A stretch of 49,888 nucleotides of DNA, taken from NCBI GenBank assembly GCA_003151975.1, contig PLZD01000055.1, positions 60,474-110,361 of the forward strand, given 5' to 3'. The notes under the pieces were generated by a model that did not search any database, was not told the origin of the DNA, and worked only from the letters and a program-made list of their open reading frames with translations. This document shows, piece by piece, positions 25,784-34,420 of the stretch; within the stretch, counting starts at the first letter, position 1, and each line of letters opens with the position of its first letter. This DNA is from Elusimicrobiota bacterium. Its GTDB lineage: Bacteria > Elusimicrobiota > Elusimicrobia > UBA1565 > UBA9628. Both the position numbers and the translations under genes were made by a program.

Positions 25784-26158
25784 TTACTCCTCAAGGAGCT
25801 TGGCGATTTCCTGAAACTCGAACGGCTTTTCGAGGATCGGGCCGAGCCCTGCGGCCTTGGCCCGGTCGACGTGGGTAGACGATGTCCCCGACATCAACCT
25901 GATCCGCAGCGTTGGTTCGAGCGTGAGCAACTGCCGTGCGAGCGTGATCCCATCCAAGCCGTCGCCGAGGTCGATGTCGGTCATGACAAGGTTGTAGCGG
26001 CCAACCTTGAAGGTCTGGAGGGCTTCAGCCCCGGTTGCGACAACGTCCACCGCCCAGCCGGACTGGCCGATTGCGCGGGCCAGCACGCGCCGAATCGCTT
26101 CATCATCGTCAACAACGAGGGCGCGCCTGCTCGTTGGTTCGATGGGATCACCCTTCAT
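25784..26158 (-). CDS. Single-domain response regulator
   Basis: This 124-residue receiver has ALVVDDDEAIRRVLARAIGQSG, VMTDIDLGDGLDG (acceptor Asp), MSGTSS and LEKPFEF. No output domain is present. AGGA lies 5 nt before the ATG, so this gene is leadered. TACAAT on the minus strand about 25 nt further upstream is a possible -10. It converges on the large hybrid kinase (144 bp between stops), whose receiver shares the MTDID/IADVD style, so it may be a partner (inference). The convergent gap holds a small dyad, CATCTT-TCG-AAGATG. Confidence 0.9.
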   Translation of the reverse strand: MKGDPIEPTSRRALVVDDDEAIRRVLARAIGQSGWAVDVVATGAEALQTFKVGRYNLVMTDIDLGDGLDGITLARQLLTLEPTLRIRLMSGTSSTHVDRAKAAGLGPILEKPFEFQEIAKLLEE

Positions 26159-26395
26159 TCGATTCCTGGAGAGGCATTGCGTTCAGATTGTAGCATGGAG
26201 GCATCCGGATAGAGCATTGAGGCCGCCCAGAGAAGCGCGACGCACGTTTGAGTGAAGGTTTCCCGAACCATCATCGGCCTAGAAGAGGGGTGACGTCGAG
26301 ATCGGTCCATGGCCAGAGTCTAGCAGGCCGTGGCCCGCAATTCAATATCTATCTTTTGCATATCCGAATCAGGATATTAAGATGATCATAGGGTA

Positions 26396-26617
26396 ATGCG
26401 CAAGACAATCTTTTCGCCGAAGCACAAGCTCATCATCGAACGGCTGCGCCGGGCGCGCGCTGACGCGGGGTTGAGGCAAGTCGATGTCGCCAAGAGGCTT
26501 CGAGCGCCCCAGTCCTACATCTCCCGTTGCGAATCCGGCGAACACCGTCTCGATGTGGTGGAACTGGAAACCTTCGCCAAGATCTACGGCAAACCTCTCA
26601 GCTTTTTCATTTCTTGA
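26396..26617 (+). CDS. Small XRE-family HTH regulator
   Basis: The 73-residue protein is one Cro/C1-type HTH: LIIERLRRARADAGLRQVDVAKRL, then APQSYISRCESGEHRLDVVELETFAKIYGKPLSFFIS. Such stand-alone proteins repress a nearby gene or act as antitoxins. No toxin-like partner is adjacent. A possible TTGCAT-16-TAAGAT promoter lies just upstream, and AGGG is close to the ATG. Confidence 0.82.
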   Translation: MRKTIFSPKHKLIIERLRRARADAGLRQVDVAKRLRAPQSYISRCESGEHRLDVVELETFAKIYGKPLSFFIS

Positions 26618-26653
26618 CGCAAAGGCCGGATCGATTCGCGCGGCGGCGATTCA

Positions 26654-26682
26654 TGGACACCTTGGTCGCAAAGCGGTAAAAT
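26654..26682 (+). promoter_or_regulatory. Promoter of the methyltransferase gene: TGGACA-17-TAAAAT, leaderless geometry
   Basis: TGGACA (5/6) and TAAAAT (5/6) are 17 bp apart. The -10 ends 6 nt before the GTG start codon, so the transcript should begin at the GTG. No Shine-Dalgarno sequence is present. Confidence 0.72.
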
Positions 26683-26688
26683 GCGCCT

Positions 26689-27333
26689 GTGGCAAAGGAC
26701 CTCAAGAAGGAAGGCTCCGAACAAGACCTCGTTGAGCAGCACGGCGGCTGGAACGAGCTCTACCGCGATCTGAAGTCCGAGGACCTGCCTTGGAACGCCG
26801 GCGGTCCCGATTCGGCGCTCGTCAGGCTCGTCGAGTCCGGCGCGATCCCCGTGGGCCGCGCGATCGACCTCGGCACCGGCCCGGGCCACGACGCGATCTA
26901 CCTCGCGCAGAAGGGGTTCAAGGTGCTCGCAATCGACATCGCGCCCGCCGCCCTCGAATTGGCGCGGGCCAACGCCAAGGCCGCCCGGACCGGCGCGGCC
27001 ATCGACTTCCGTCTCGAGGACGTCTTGAAGCTGTCCTCACCGGCAGGTACAGCCACCTTCGTCAACGACCGGGGCTGCTTTCATGTGCTGCGGGCCGAAG
27101 ATCGCAAGACCTACGTCCAACGCGTCGCTGACGTGCTATTTCCCAAGGGCCTTCTGTTTCTGCGGACCTTCAGCGACGCTGAGCCGGCGGGACCGGGCCC
27201 CTGTCGTTTCACGCGCAAGGAACTGGAAGACGGATTCTCTGCGAGGTTCGATGTCCTCGAGTTCAAGGAAGGCGTGTTCGAGGGGCCACGCAAGCCCAAG
27301 GCGCACCTGTGTCTGTTCCAAAAGCGGGTCTGA
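26689..27333 (+). CDS. Class I SAM-dependent methyltransferase
   Basis: The 214-residue Rossmann methyltransferase has motif I AIDLGTGPGHDAIYLAQKG (about 64-82), the acidic motif II end VLAIDIAP, DFRLEDVLKL, and motif IV-like FVNDRGCFHVL. N-terminal WNELYRDLKSEDLPWNAGGPDSALVRLV resembles the entry helix of TehB/thiopurine-methyltransferase-like proteins. The substrate is not predictable. The GTG start is fixed by the promoter spacing. The next gene follows after 16 bp, probably as an operon. Confidence 0.88.
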   Translation: MAKDLKKEGSEQDLVEQHGGWNELYRDLKSEDLPWNAGGPDSALVRLVESGAIPVGRAIDLGTGPGHDAIYLAQKGFKVLAIDIAPAALELARANAKAARTGAAIDFRLEDVLKLSSPAGTATFVNDRGCFHVLRAEDRKTYVQRVADVLFPKGLLFLRTFSDAEPAGPGPCRFTRKELEDGFSARFDVLEFKEGVFEGPRKPKAHLCLFQKRV

Positions 27334-27349
27334 CGGCATCCCAAACGTG

Positions 27350-28783
27350 ATGGCGCAATCCAAGGCACATAAGTATTTCAACAAGTTTAATGGGTGGGCC
27401 AAGCACGAGAGTGCTGTCACCGCCGAAGAGACGGAGGCCTTTGAGGAGTTCTTCGTCAACCCCAGCCGCATTCCGCAAGAGCGCTTTGGGCAGGTCGACG
27501 CTCTCTTCAGAGACTGGTTCTTGCTAGAGCGCAAGCTCACCCGCAGCGGCTTGACGCCGCTGGATCTCTTCATGAAGACTAACCAGCGGCGGTTCGACAA
27601 GAATGAAGCCGCCATCTATCAGGCGTTTAGGGAGAACCGCCGCTTTGGAATATTCAAGATCGCCGCGGTTGAGGCAGGCCATTGGCTCGAATTGACGCCC
27701 GTCCCTCGTGGAGATACTTGCCGGGTCATCGATGAGAAAGCCTCAGAGGGCGCTGAGGGGGGAGAGTTCTTGATCGCCCGACTCCTGCCATTTCAGGATC
27801 ATTGGGCGCTGTCGACCTTCGTGGCGCGGATGCCGCCCGAAGGCGACTACGAGCTTGAGCGCCTATTACAGAAGCGCAGCGATACTCTCAAGGACGAGCC
27901 CATCAGCCACAGGGTGATTCTCGGCATGTTCATGCCTAAAGTGGATTGGGAGAGGGAAGGCCTGCCCCGTGTGCGCGCTCGCTTCGCATCGCTTCTGCAA
28001 CGCTGGGGCGTTGCGGACATCACGGTGGCCCAGATCGAGAAAGACATTCTTGCGTCTCACCAGAAGGCGGCGAAAGAGCATCCGCTGTTCAGGGTCGTCA
28101 TCGGCAAGGCTCCCTCTACCGAGGCGGTCAACGAAGTCATGCCCTTGCTTCAGGCCATGTGGAACCTGACCTTAGACGCCGATGGCCCCGCGGCAGGACC
28201 CAAGGAAAGAGCGCTCCTGGCGGATCTTCAGCGCATCGTAATGGAACGCCTTCCCGTCGAAGAGATGGCCAATGAGGACGTATTTAGACCCCGCGCTCGC
28301 GAGATTACTCGGGAATGGCTTGCCGCACCACAGAAGGAGTTAGGGGGGAGAAGTCCCGTGGAGGCCATCCGGGAAGAACGGCGAATTCTCGGCAATCCCC
28401 AGCAGGAGGTCGGCTACGAGGTCCAAGCGGCGCTCTTGGAACCACAACGGGAGTTTGAAGCGGCTGACTTGGTCAACCAGGCCATCGATCGCATCCAGGG
28501 CGGCCACGCGCAGGCCGCGCTCGATCTCCTTCAGAAAGCTTATCCTCTCATCAAGGACCACAAGGAGGCGTTTCGTGTTCTGGGCAATATAGCAACGGCT
28601 TACGTGATGATGGGGAATCGTAAGCAGGCCTTGGTGACGTTAAGGGCCGCCTTGAAGGCCAACCCAGATTATAAGGTCGCCCGTGATAACTTGGGACTCC
28701 TTGAATCACTTAGCCCAGAAGAGTTCGAGCGCAAGCACCGAAGCGGATTCTTTAAGAAGATGAATGTGATCAGGGAGCGCTAA
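27350..28783 (+). CDS. Unknown protein with C-terminal TPR-like repeats
   Basis: The 477-residue protein has an N-terminal region (about 1-130) and a central region (about 150-330) I do not recognise. A segment near 345-360 (WLAAPQKELGGRSPVEAIREER) resembles the LGG-x-SP-x-EA motif found in some toxin-binding and SEC-C-associated proteins. The last 100 residues look like TPR helices (RIQGGHAQAALDLLQKAYPLI and AYVMMGNRKQALVTLRAALKANPDY). The start is the ATG just after the methyltransferase stop; a longer frame would run inside that gene. The function may be protein scaffolding. Confidence 0.72.
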   Translation: MAQSKAHKYFNKFNGWAKHESAVTAEETEAFEEFFVNPSRIPQERFGQVDALFRDWFLLERKLTRSGLTPLDLFMKTNQRRFDKNEAAIYQAFRENRRFGIFKIAAVEAGHWLELTPVPRGDTCRVIDEKASEGAEGGEFLIARLLPFQDHWALSTFVARMPPEGDYELERLLQKRSDTLKDEPISHRVILGMFMPKVDWEREGLPRVRARFASLLQRWGVADITVAQIEKDILASHQKAAKEHPLFRVVIGKAPSTEAVNEVMPLLQAMWNLTLDADGPAAGPKERALLADLQRIVMERLPVEEMANEDVFRPRAREITREWLAAPQKELGGRSPVEAIREERRILGNPQQEVGYEVQAALLEPQREFEAADLVNQAIDRIQGGHAQAALDLLQKAYPLIKDHKEAFRVLGNIATAYVMMGNRKQALVTLRAALKANPDYKVARDNLGLLESLSPEEFERKHRSGFFKKMNVIRER

Positions 28784-29194
28784 GCAGTTGTCTCATAATC
28801 GCCGGCCCAGGCGCCGACGCGGTCCAAGAATTCTCCGTTGAGAAGCCTATTTCTCGATGAGAAAGTGCCAAATTCATTCATTTTTCTTCTTTGTATGAAT
28901 GGTGGTTGAACCTGGCCATTTTAGTTCCGGAGTGGACGCCTTTTGGACACCATAGAGGCTGCCAGCCCACCGCGATACCTTGCCCAGGCAATTCTAGTAC
29001 ACTAGGCAGATCTCCACGCCGCACCGCGAAGTCGGCCAGGACTTTGTAGAATAGCAGCACATATGTCCGGCCCCTTCGCTTGATTTCTGTATACGAAGCG
29101 GGCAGAGGATATTCTTGATTATCACTTGAAGAACTTCAATCGATTCCAGGGCTGAGATAGTCGACGGAAGGTCTGCCGAATCTAGGGAGAGGGA
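28784..29194. other. Intergenic region between backbone and defence island
   Basis: No convincing gene is seen in these 411 bp. The sequence is richer in A+T than the preceding gene. It holds two dyads: CATTCAT/ATGAATG (28875-28901, 13-nt centre) and TTGAAG-AA-CTTCAA (29126-29139). The second lies about 55 bp before the next start codon and could be an operator for the operon. This is the likely left edge of the acquired segment. Confidence 0.5.
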
Positions 29195-30328
29195 ATGAAG
29201 CTCAACACGAACCGCGCCAAACAAATTGAGGCTTGCCTCAAGGATCAGAAGCCTCTGGAGAATACCGCTGTTAGAGTTGAGCTCTCAGGGCAGATTAAGG
29301 TCTTGCCGGTCTATCGAGTTCCCATCAAGCAACTGCTCTTCAATATCCGAAATGGCCGATTTGCTGCCGAACTGCTTGCGGCAGAGGAAAAGTTCAGGAG
29401 GAAACTCGACCCAACAGTTGAAGCGGATTCGAAGGTAATTCAAAAGCTTCTGCTAGAACAAGATAAGACGGAAACGGAAATGCTGGCTGAAGACCTGAAA
29501 ACGCACGGACAGATTGACCCAGGGATCATCACCTTTGATGGTGCAGTAATTAATGCGAATCGGAGAATGGCTATCCTGAAATTCCTATTTGAGGATACCC
29601 GCGAGCCCAGGTTTGAGTTTCTCAACGTGGCGCGTCTCCCTGAAAACGTTGACGAGCGTGACCTCTGGCGCATCGAGGCTGGCCTTCAGTTTGCGCGAGA
29701 CTTCCGACTCGAATACGGCCCGATCAATGAGTTGCTGAAGCTGCGGGAAGGGCAGACACGCGGGCTGACGCCGCAGGATATTTCAAAGTCGCTCCTTGGA
29801 CGCTACTCGACAAAAAAGGTCCTCGAAATGATCGATGTGCTGAAACTAATCGACACCTATTTGCGCTCGATTAAAAAAGCCGGAGAGTATTTTCTCGTTT
29901 ACAGAAGCGTCGAAAAGTTTAAAAGCCTTCAAGCAAACGTGGTGGCCCCACTGCGGCGAAAAGGAAAGAAGGATTCTGAAATTGCCAACGCGATCGCCAT
30001 CGCATTCGCGCTAATCCAAAAGACCGACGTGAGCCACTGGGACATTAGAAATCTGCAAAAGATTTCCTTGAACGAGAGGGCACAGAAAGAATTGGCTCCC
30101 ATCCTTAAGGACAAGCCGTCGAAGGAAGTGATCACTGAGGCATTCTCAGCAGCCGCAGAAATCATCGAGGATGAAGAGAAGAAAGACAAGCCGGAACGCC
30201 TAATAAAGAGGGCTCTCGCCGCGATCAGGAGCATCAGTCCCAAAAACGCTCGGCTTCGGACGGCGGCAGTAAAGGCGATGCTCAAAGAACTGGCGGGGCA
30301 GGTGGCAGAGCTCCTGAAAGGGGTGTAA
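29195..30328 (+). CDS. ParB/sulfiredoxin-fold protein, first gene of restriction-like operon
   Basis: The 377-residue protein has a ParB-N-like domain at about 35-150: VPIKQLLFNIRNGRFAAEL, then DLKTHGQIDPGIITFDGAVINANRRMAILKFL. The G-Q-x-x-P-G and DG-x-VI-x-x-NRR pattern is typical of ParB/Srx folds. The rest is helical, with a possible HTH (TPQDISKSLLGRYSTKKVLEMIDVL). ParB-fold proteins bind DNA, hydrolyse NTP or nick DNA. In this context it may give the system its DNA-recognition or switch function (inference). A GGGAGAGGG ribosome site precedes the ATG, and the next gene follows after 6 bp. Confidence 0.75.
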   Translation: MKLNTNRAKQIEACLKDQKPLENTAVRVELSGQIKVLPVYRVPIKQLLFNIRNGRFAAELLAAEEKFRRKLDPTVEADSKVIQKLLLEQDKTETEMLAEDLKTHGQIDPGIITFDGAVINANRRMAILKFLFEDTREPRFEFLNVARLPENVDERDLWRIEAGLQFARDFRLEYGPINELLKLREGQTRGLTPQDISKSLLGRYSTKKVLEMIDVLKLIDTYLRSIKKAGEYFLVYRSVEKFKSLQANVVAPLRRKGKKDSEIANAIAIAFALIQKTDVSHWDIRNLQKISLNERAQKELAPILKDKPSKEVITEAFSAAAEIIEDEEKKDKPERLIKRALAAIRSISPKNARLRTAAVKAMLKELAGQVAELLKGV

Positions 30329-30334
30329 CACCGC

Positions 30335-32248
30335 ATGGCGCAGAGCGTTCGATTGTTGGTTGAGGACGGCATTCTTCGTTTGGCCGCCGATTCCCGTTCA
30401 CCAATACATCAGGGAACGCATTACATTTACTTGGTCAACGTACTTGGCCTTGAGCCCATCGAAGAACCAGAGCCTGGTTTCAAGATCTCCCTGGGAGCAT
30501 CCAAACAAGCCCTTATTCGGCAACTGACCGACTACTTCGCGGAAGCCGGAATTGCTCTGACGCTTGAGGGTACCGCGAATGAGATTTCGCGTCGCTTAGA
30601 GAGTGATGCAAAGACGTTGGAAGATGCGCGGATCGCGGGAGAGCGATTGAAAGGCGCTCCCGCGAAGACCGCAGCGCCTGCGATTCCAGGGTTTATGAGG
30701 GAGCTTAAGCCTTATCAAGTTCCTGCTGTGCAGCATGCTGTCGACGTTCGCAATGCTGCAAATTTTTCCGTTCCTGGAAGTGGGAAGACAACGATAACGC
30801 TTGCCGTCTACGCCATCCTAAAAGCCAGGGGTGAAGTTGAGAAACTCGTGGTTGTTGGTCCCCGCGCGTGCTTCATGCCTTGGGAAGAAGAGTTCGAAGC
30901 ATGTCTGGGCCGCAAGCCAGCGGCTGTCCGCATCTCTGGCGATCGCACCCGGCGCATCGGCCTTTACCGGGACGCCGATGCGGCTGAGCTGGTCTTGTTA
31001 ACATACCAGATGGCTAGCAATGACGCGGACGATGTGGCGGCTTATCTTCAACGGAATAAATGCTTCCTTGTCTTGGATGAGTCACATTATATCAAGCGTC
31101 TGGAAGGCGGAAAATGGGCGAACGCTCTTTTGGATCTTGCTCCCTTCGCAGCGCGTCGTCTTATCCTCTCAGGTACGCCCGCACCCAATTCCTTGCTAGA
31201 TCTCTGGTCGCAATTTGCCTTCCTTTGGCCGAACCCACCACTTCTTGGACAACGCGACAACTACCGTTTTCGGGTCGATCAACGCGGAAACGAGTACGAT
31301 CGGATCAAGAAGAGGCTGAGTCCGTTCTTCTGGCGCATAAAAAAAGACGACCTCAAACTACCTCCTCCCACATTTCACAAAGTCGATGTGCCGCTACGCC
31401 CCTATCAGAGGAGAATCTACGATGCGATCGGCGCCAAGGTTCTCAAGGACGTCGTAAAGGCTCCCAGCGATAGATCGAAACTCCGTATCTGGCGGAAGGC
31501 CAAGATGGTGCGGCTTCTTCAAGCTGCATCGAACCCGTCTCTCCTCGCTGAGTACTCAACCGAATTTCGGATTCCGCCGTTGGACGCCTCGGGCCTCCCT
31601 GTGGATCAGCTTATCGAGCAGTATTCTAAATTTGAATTTCCCGCGAAGCTGGAGTGTGCGGAAAAGCTTGTGCGCAAGCTTGTCAAGAGAGGCGAGAAGG
31701 TGATCCTCTGGAGCACCTTCGTCCATAACATCAAGACGTTGGAATCTAGGATGAAGGACCTCCGTCCGCTCTCCGTATTCGGAGAGATTCCTAAGGATGA
31801 TGAGGAGAACGAAGAATTCAATCGCGAACAGATAATCAAACAATTCAAGACGCCGGGAACCTCTCCGGTCCTTATCGCGAACCCAGGCGCCTGTGCGGAA
31901 TCCGTGTCCCTCCACAAGATTTGCAAGCATGCAGTCTACTTGGACCGCACATTTAATGGGGCGCAGTACCTTCAATCCCTCGACCGGATTCATCGCGTCG
32001 GTCTGAGCCCAAGAGACAAGGTCCATTATTACATCATTCAGGCTCTGGATAGCGTCGATACTGTTGTCGATCAGAGACTTGAGGACAAGAAGAAGCGGAT
32101 GCTGGAGTTGCTTGAGGACGAGCTTCCCGTTCTAAACCTTGAATCCTCGTCGGAGGATGTCTCCGAGGAGTCCGACGAAGAGGCAGATTTTACCGCGCTC
32201 GTTGCGGAATTAAAGAAAGAGTTCGCGCCAGTAGCTCATGGTCGATAA
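30335..32248 (+). CDS. SNF2-type DNA translocase/helicase
   Basis: This 637-residue SF2 ATPase has motif I NFSVPGSGKTTITLAVY near 145, motif Ia VVVGPRACFMPWEEEF, motif II VLDESHYIK near 247 (DESH), motif III LILSGTPAPNS, motif V ANPGACAESVSLHKIC and motif VI DRIHRVG near 555. It lacks a visible nuclease domain of its own. SNF2 proteins in DISARM-, BREX- and Zorya-like systems translocate on DNA. The Walker A follows an N-terminal region of about 130 residues that I do not recognise. It overlaps the DUF3883 gene by 11 bp. Confidence 0.88.
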   Translation: MAQSVRLLVEDGILRLAADSRSPIHQGTHYIYLVNVLGLEPIEEPEPGFKISLGASKQALIRQLTDYFAEAGIALTLEGTANEISRRLESDAKTLEDARIAGERLKGAPAKTAAPAIPGFMRELKPYQVPAVQHAVDVRNAANFSVPGSGKTTITLAVYAILKARGEVEKLVVVGPRACFMPWEEEFEACLGRKPAAVRISGDRTRRIGLYRDADAAELVLLTYQMASNDADDVAAYLQRNKCFLVLDESHYIKRLEGGKWANALLDLAPFAARRLILSGTPAPNSLLDLWSQFAFLWPNPPLLGQRDNYRFRVDQRGNEYDRIKKRLSPFFWRIKKDDLKLPPPTFHKVDVPLRPYQRRIYDAIGAKVLKDVVKAPSDRSKLRIWRKAKMVRLLQAASNPSLLAEYSTEFRIPPLDASGLPVDQLIEQYSKFEFPAKLECAEKLVRKLVKRGEKVILWSTFVHNIKTLESRMKDLRPLSVFGEIPKDDEENEEFNREQIIKQFKTPGTSPVLIANPGACAESVSLHKICKHAVYLDRTFNGAQYLQSLDRIHRVGLSPRDKVHYYIIQALDSVDTVVDQRLEDKKKRMLELLEDELPVLNLESSSEDVSEESDEEADFTALVAELKKEFAPVAHGR

Positions 32249-33236
32249 TATCGCCGAGCTGAATAGAGTGCTGCTTGCCGCCCGGACCATTGCGGACAAG
32301 GCAAGGTCAGCTCCAGTTGCGGCGGTGATCGAGCAATGCGAGAGCACTGTTATCGAAGGGCGTATGCCTGACCACTCCGTGAGTATCCGATTTGCGACAG
32401 CGGTTGGCTTTGTAGCAGAGGAAGGCGAACGGCTCACCATTACAGATAGAGGCATCGCCTTTCTTGAACTAAACACTGATGACAGCTACGATTTAGCAGA
32501 AGAGCAGAAGCGACTCCTGCTTCGCAGCTGTTTCCTTCAGGGGCCGCTTCGAGATAGGACTCGGCGACTCCTGAAGGGTTTCGCGCCAGCCTTCAGAGAA
32601 GGAACATATCGTTGGTCCGAAATTGACAGTGCTCCTCTCGATGCCGAGGATTGGCTCGTTGAACATTTGAGGCAGCTCGGTCTTTTGAAACGAGAGAACG
32701 AGGTGCTCCAAGTAGAACCGGACTATGTCACGGCCGTCGCGGCATTCCTTGAGGAGGGAAAGGGATGGACCGAGGAGCAGGCACGGGAATATTATCGAGA
32801 GAAGCTTGAAATTGGAACCCTCGCCGAGGATCTTATTGTCGCGCATGAAGCGAATCGGTTGCGCGCCTCAGGATTTCCAGTCGAAGCGGAGAGCGTGCGC
32901 CGAATTAGTCGCGTACGCGTGAATGCTGGCTATGACGTTGAGTCGTTCGATGTGGCCGCGCGTGGCGTGAGTTTTGATAGGTTCATTGAGGTGAAGGGCT
33001 CCAAGGGAACCAATCTTCGCTTTATTTGGTCTGACAATGAGATGAAAGTCGCACGAGAGCTGAAGAACAAATACTGGATTTATTTTCAAGGCGGGATCGA
33101 TTTGCCGAATCGCCGCGCCAAGAATGAACCCCTCGCATTCAGGAACCCCATCGATTCCCTACTGAAGGATTCGAGGGTAACGCAGACGCCATATGGCCTT
33201 GTTGTTGAAGCGAAAATGCGCGGGGCCGCGCGATGA
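32238..33236 (+). CDS. DUF3883 protein, probable PD-(D/E)XK-like nuclease or sensor
   Basis: In this 332-residue protein the C-terminal domain (about 220-320) fits DUF3883: NAGYDVESFDVAARGVSFDRFIEVKGSKG, then WSDNEMKVARELKNKYWIYFQGGID. The D-x(n)-E-V-K core is a PD-(D/E)XK signature with catalytic residues present. The N-terminal half looks like winged-helix domains (ATAVGFVAEEGERLTITDRGIAFLEL, LEDWLVEHLRQLGLLKRENE). DUF3883 domains occur beside helicases and methylases in restriction-like systems. The 11-bp and 4-bp overlaps with both neighbours show that it is an integral part of the operon. Confidence 0.82.
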   Translation: MVDNIAELNRVLLAARTIADKARSAPVAAVIEQCESTVIEGRMPDHSVSIRFATAVGFVAEEGERLTITDRGIAFLELNTDDSYDLAEEQKRLLLRSCFLQGPLRDRTRRLLKGFAPAFREGTYRWSEIDSAPLDAEDWLVEHLRQLGLLKRENEVLQVEPDYVTAVAAFLEEGKGWTEEQAREYYREKLEIGTLAEDLIVAHEANRLRASGFPVEAESVRRISRVRVNAGYDVESFDVAARGVSFDRFIEVKGSKGTNLRFIWSDNEMKVARELKNKYWIYFQGGIDLPNRRAKNEPLAFRNPIDSLLKDSRVTQTPYGLVVEAKMRGAAR

Positions 33237-34192
33237 ACCTCGCCGAGCGCGCTCCGCAGTTGAATGGAACCGCTGCGCTAAAGCGGCGGAGCCATTACGT
33301 CGATGCGCCGTTCGGCTACTATGGTTCAAAACAACGGCTTGCCTCCCAAATTGTAAAACAATTACCCCCACACAACGCCTGGGTCGAGGTGTTTTGTGGC
33401 TCCGCGGCGGTTACCTTGGCGAAGAAGCCCGCATCAATCGAAGTCATTAATGACATCGATAGTGAGGTGTTTAATTTTTTCAAACAGCTGCGGGAAAATG
33501 GCCCCGAGCTTTGCCGTCAAATTGCGCTGACGCCGTATGCTCGAGAAGAATTCGAGCATGCCAGAAAACATGAAATGTCTAAGAACGGTATTGAGCGAGC
33601 GCGCCGCTTTCTGGTTTCATCGATGATGACAGTCAATGGCACTGTCGGAGCAGCTAACCACGCGGGCTTCTCGTATTCGCAATCATATGTACGCCATGGC
33701 TTAGAGGCCAGGGTTAATCGTTGGTACACGCTGCCGGAGAAGTTGGAGAGGGTTGCGGAGCGACTGCGCAAGGTGCGTGTCGAGAAAAAGGATGCCCGCG
33801 AACTATTGAAAATGTTTTTGGATAGACCCGCGACCCTGGCCTATCTTGATCCGCCTTATCTCATGGATAGGGAGCATGGGTATCGGACTGATGCCAGGGA
33901 CCAAGAGTTCCATGTTGAGCTTCTTCGGATCGCTTGCAGGGCACGCTGTATGATCTTGATCAGCGGCTATAACAACCAATTGTACAATTCGATGCTGACA
34001 AAAGAGCATGGTTGGACGAAATCGCTCATTTTTACGAGCACGCGTGATACCAGCGGCAAAGACCATAAACGCACGGAGGTCCTCTGGAAGAACCACTTCT
34101 TTGAGCAAGCACGGAAGTTAAAGCATCCACCTATTCGACTGACGAAGATTGAAAAGGCTGAGCAGAAAGTAAATCCTCCACGGAAGCGCTAA
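33233..34192 (+). CDS. Dam/D12-class DNA N6-adenine methyltransferase
   Basis: The 319-residue enzyme has motif X-like FGYYGSKQRLASQIVKQL near 25-42, motif I WVEVFCGSAAVTLAKKP, an EVINDIDSEVFNFFKQLR motif II, and catalytic DPPY near 204 (LAYLDPPYLMD). This is the alpha-class D12 arrangement that methylates adenine N6 in a short target. It overlaps the DUF3883 gene by 4 bp (ATGA). In the operon it is the obvious self-modification enzyme, with the DUF3883 protein as the likely cutter and the SNF2 protein as motor (inference). Confidence 0.9.
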   Translation: MNLAERAPQLNGTAALKRRSHYVDAPFGYYGSKQRLASQIVKQLPPHNAWVEVFCGSAAVTLAKKPASIEVINDIDSEVFNFFKQLRENGPELCRQIALTPYAREEFEHARKHEMSKNGIERARRFLVSSMMTVNGTVGAANHAGFSYSQSYVRHGLEARVNRWYTLPEKLERVAERLRKVRVEKKDARELLKMFLDRPATLAYLDPPYLMDREHGYRTDARDQEFHVELLRIACRARCMILISGYNNQLYNSMLTKEHGWTKSLIFTSTRDTSGKDHKRTEVLWKNHFFEQARKLKHPPIRLTKIEKAEQKVNPPRKR

Positions 34193-34420
34193 CCGTGCTC
34201 GAGAAGGCCAACCTGCCGCTTACCCTTCGATTCTGAACTCAGTGGAGTGTAAGGCCGCTGGAGTTCCACCCTCATCGACCCCCCCAAGGCATCTTCCGCC
34301 CCGCCAGTCTCGATTCAATGCCCAGCAGGATCACATCGCACTTGGATCCCGCTTTAGCCAGCGCGAGATGGGCCGTCTTTTGTAGCATAGTCGCGTTGTA
34401 CTGGACGGAGGGGAAGAAGA

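Noticed and set aside
27083-27349. Upstream extension of the TPR protein inside the methyltransferase gene
   Set aside because: The extra 89 residues are Arg/Ser-rich and out of frame with a clear methyltransferase. The ATG at 27350 is the sensible start.
28878-29060. 60-codon minus-strand frame before the ParB-like operon
   Set aside because: No ribosome site, no recognisable motif and an unlikely composition. It is not supported as a gene.
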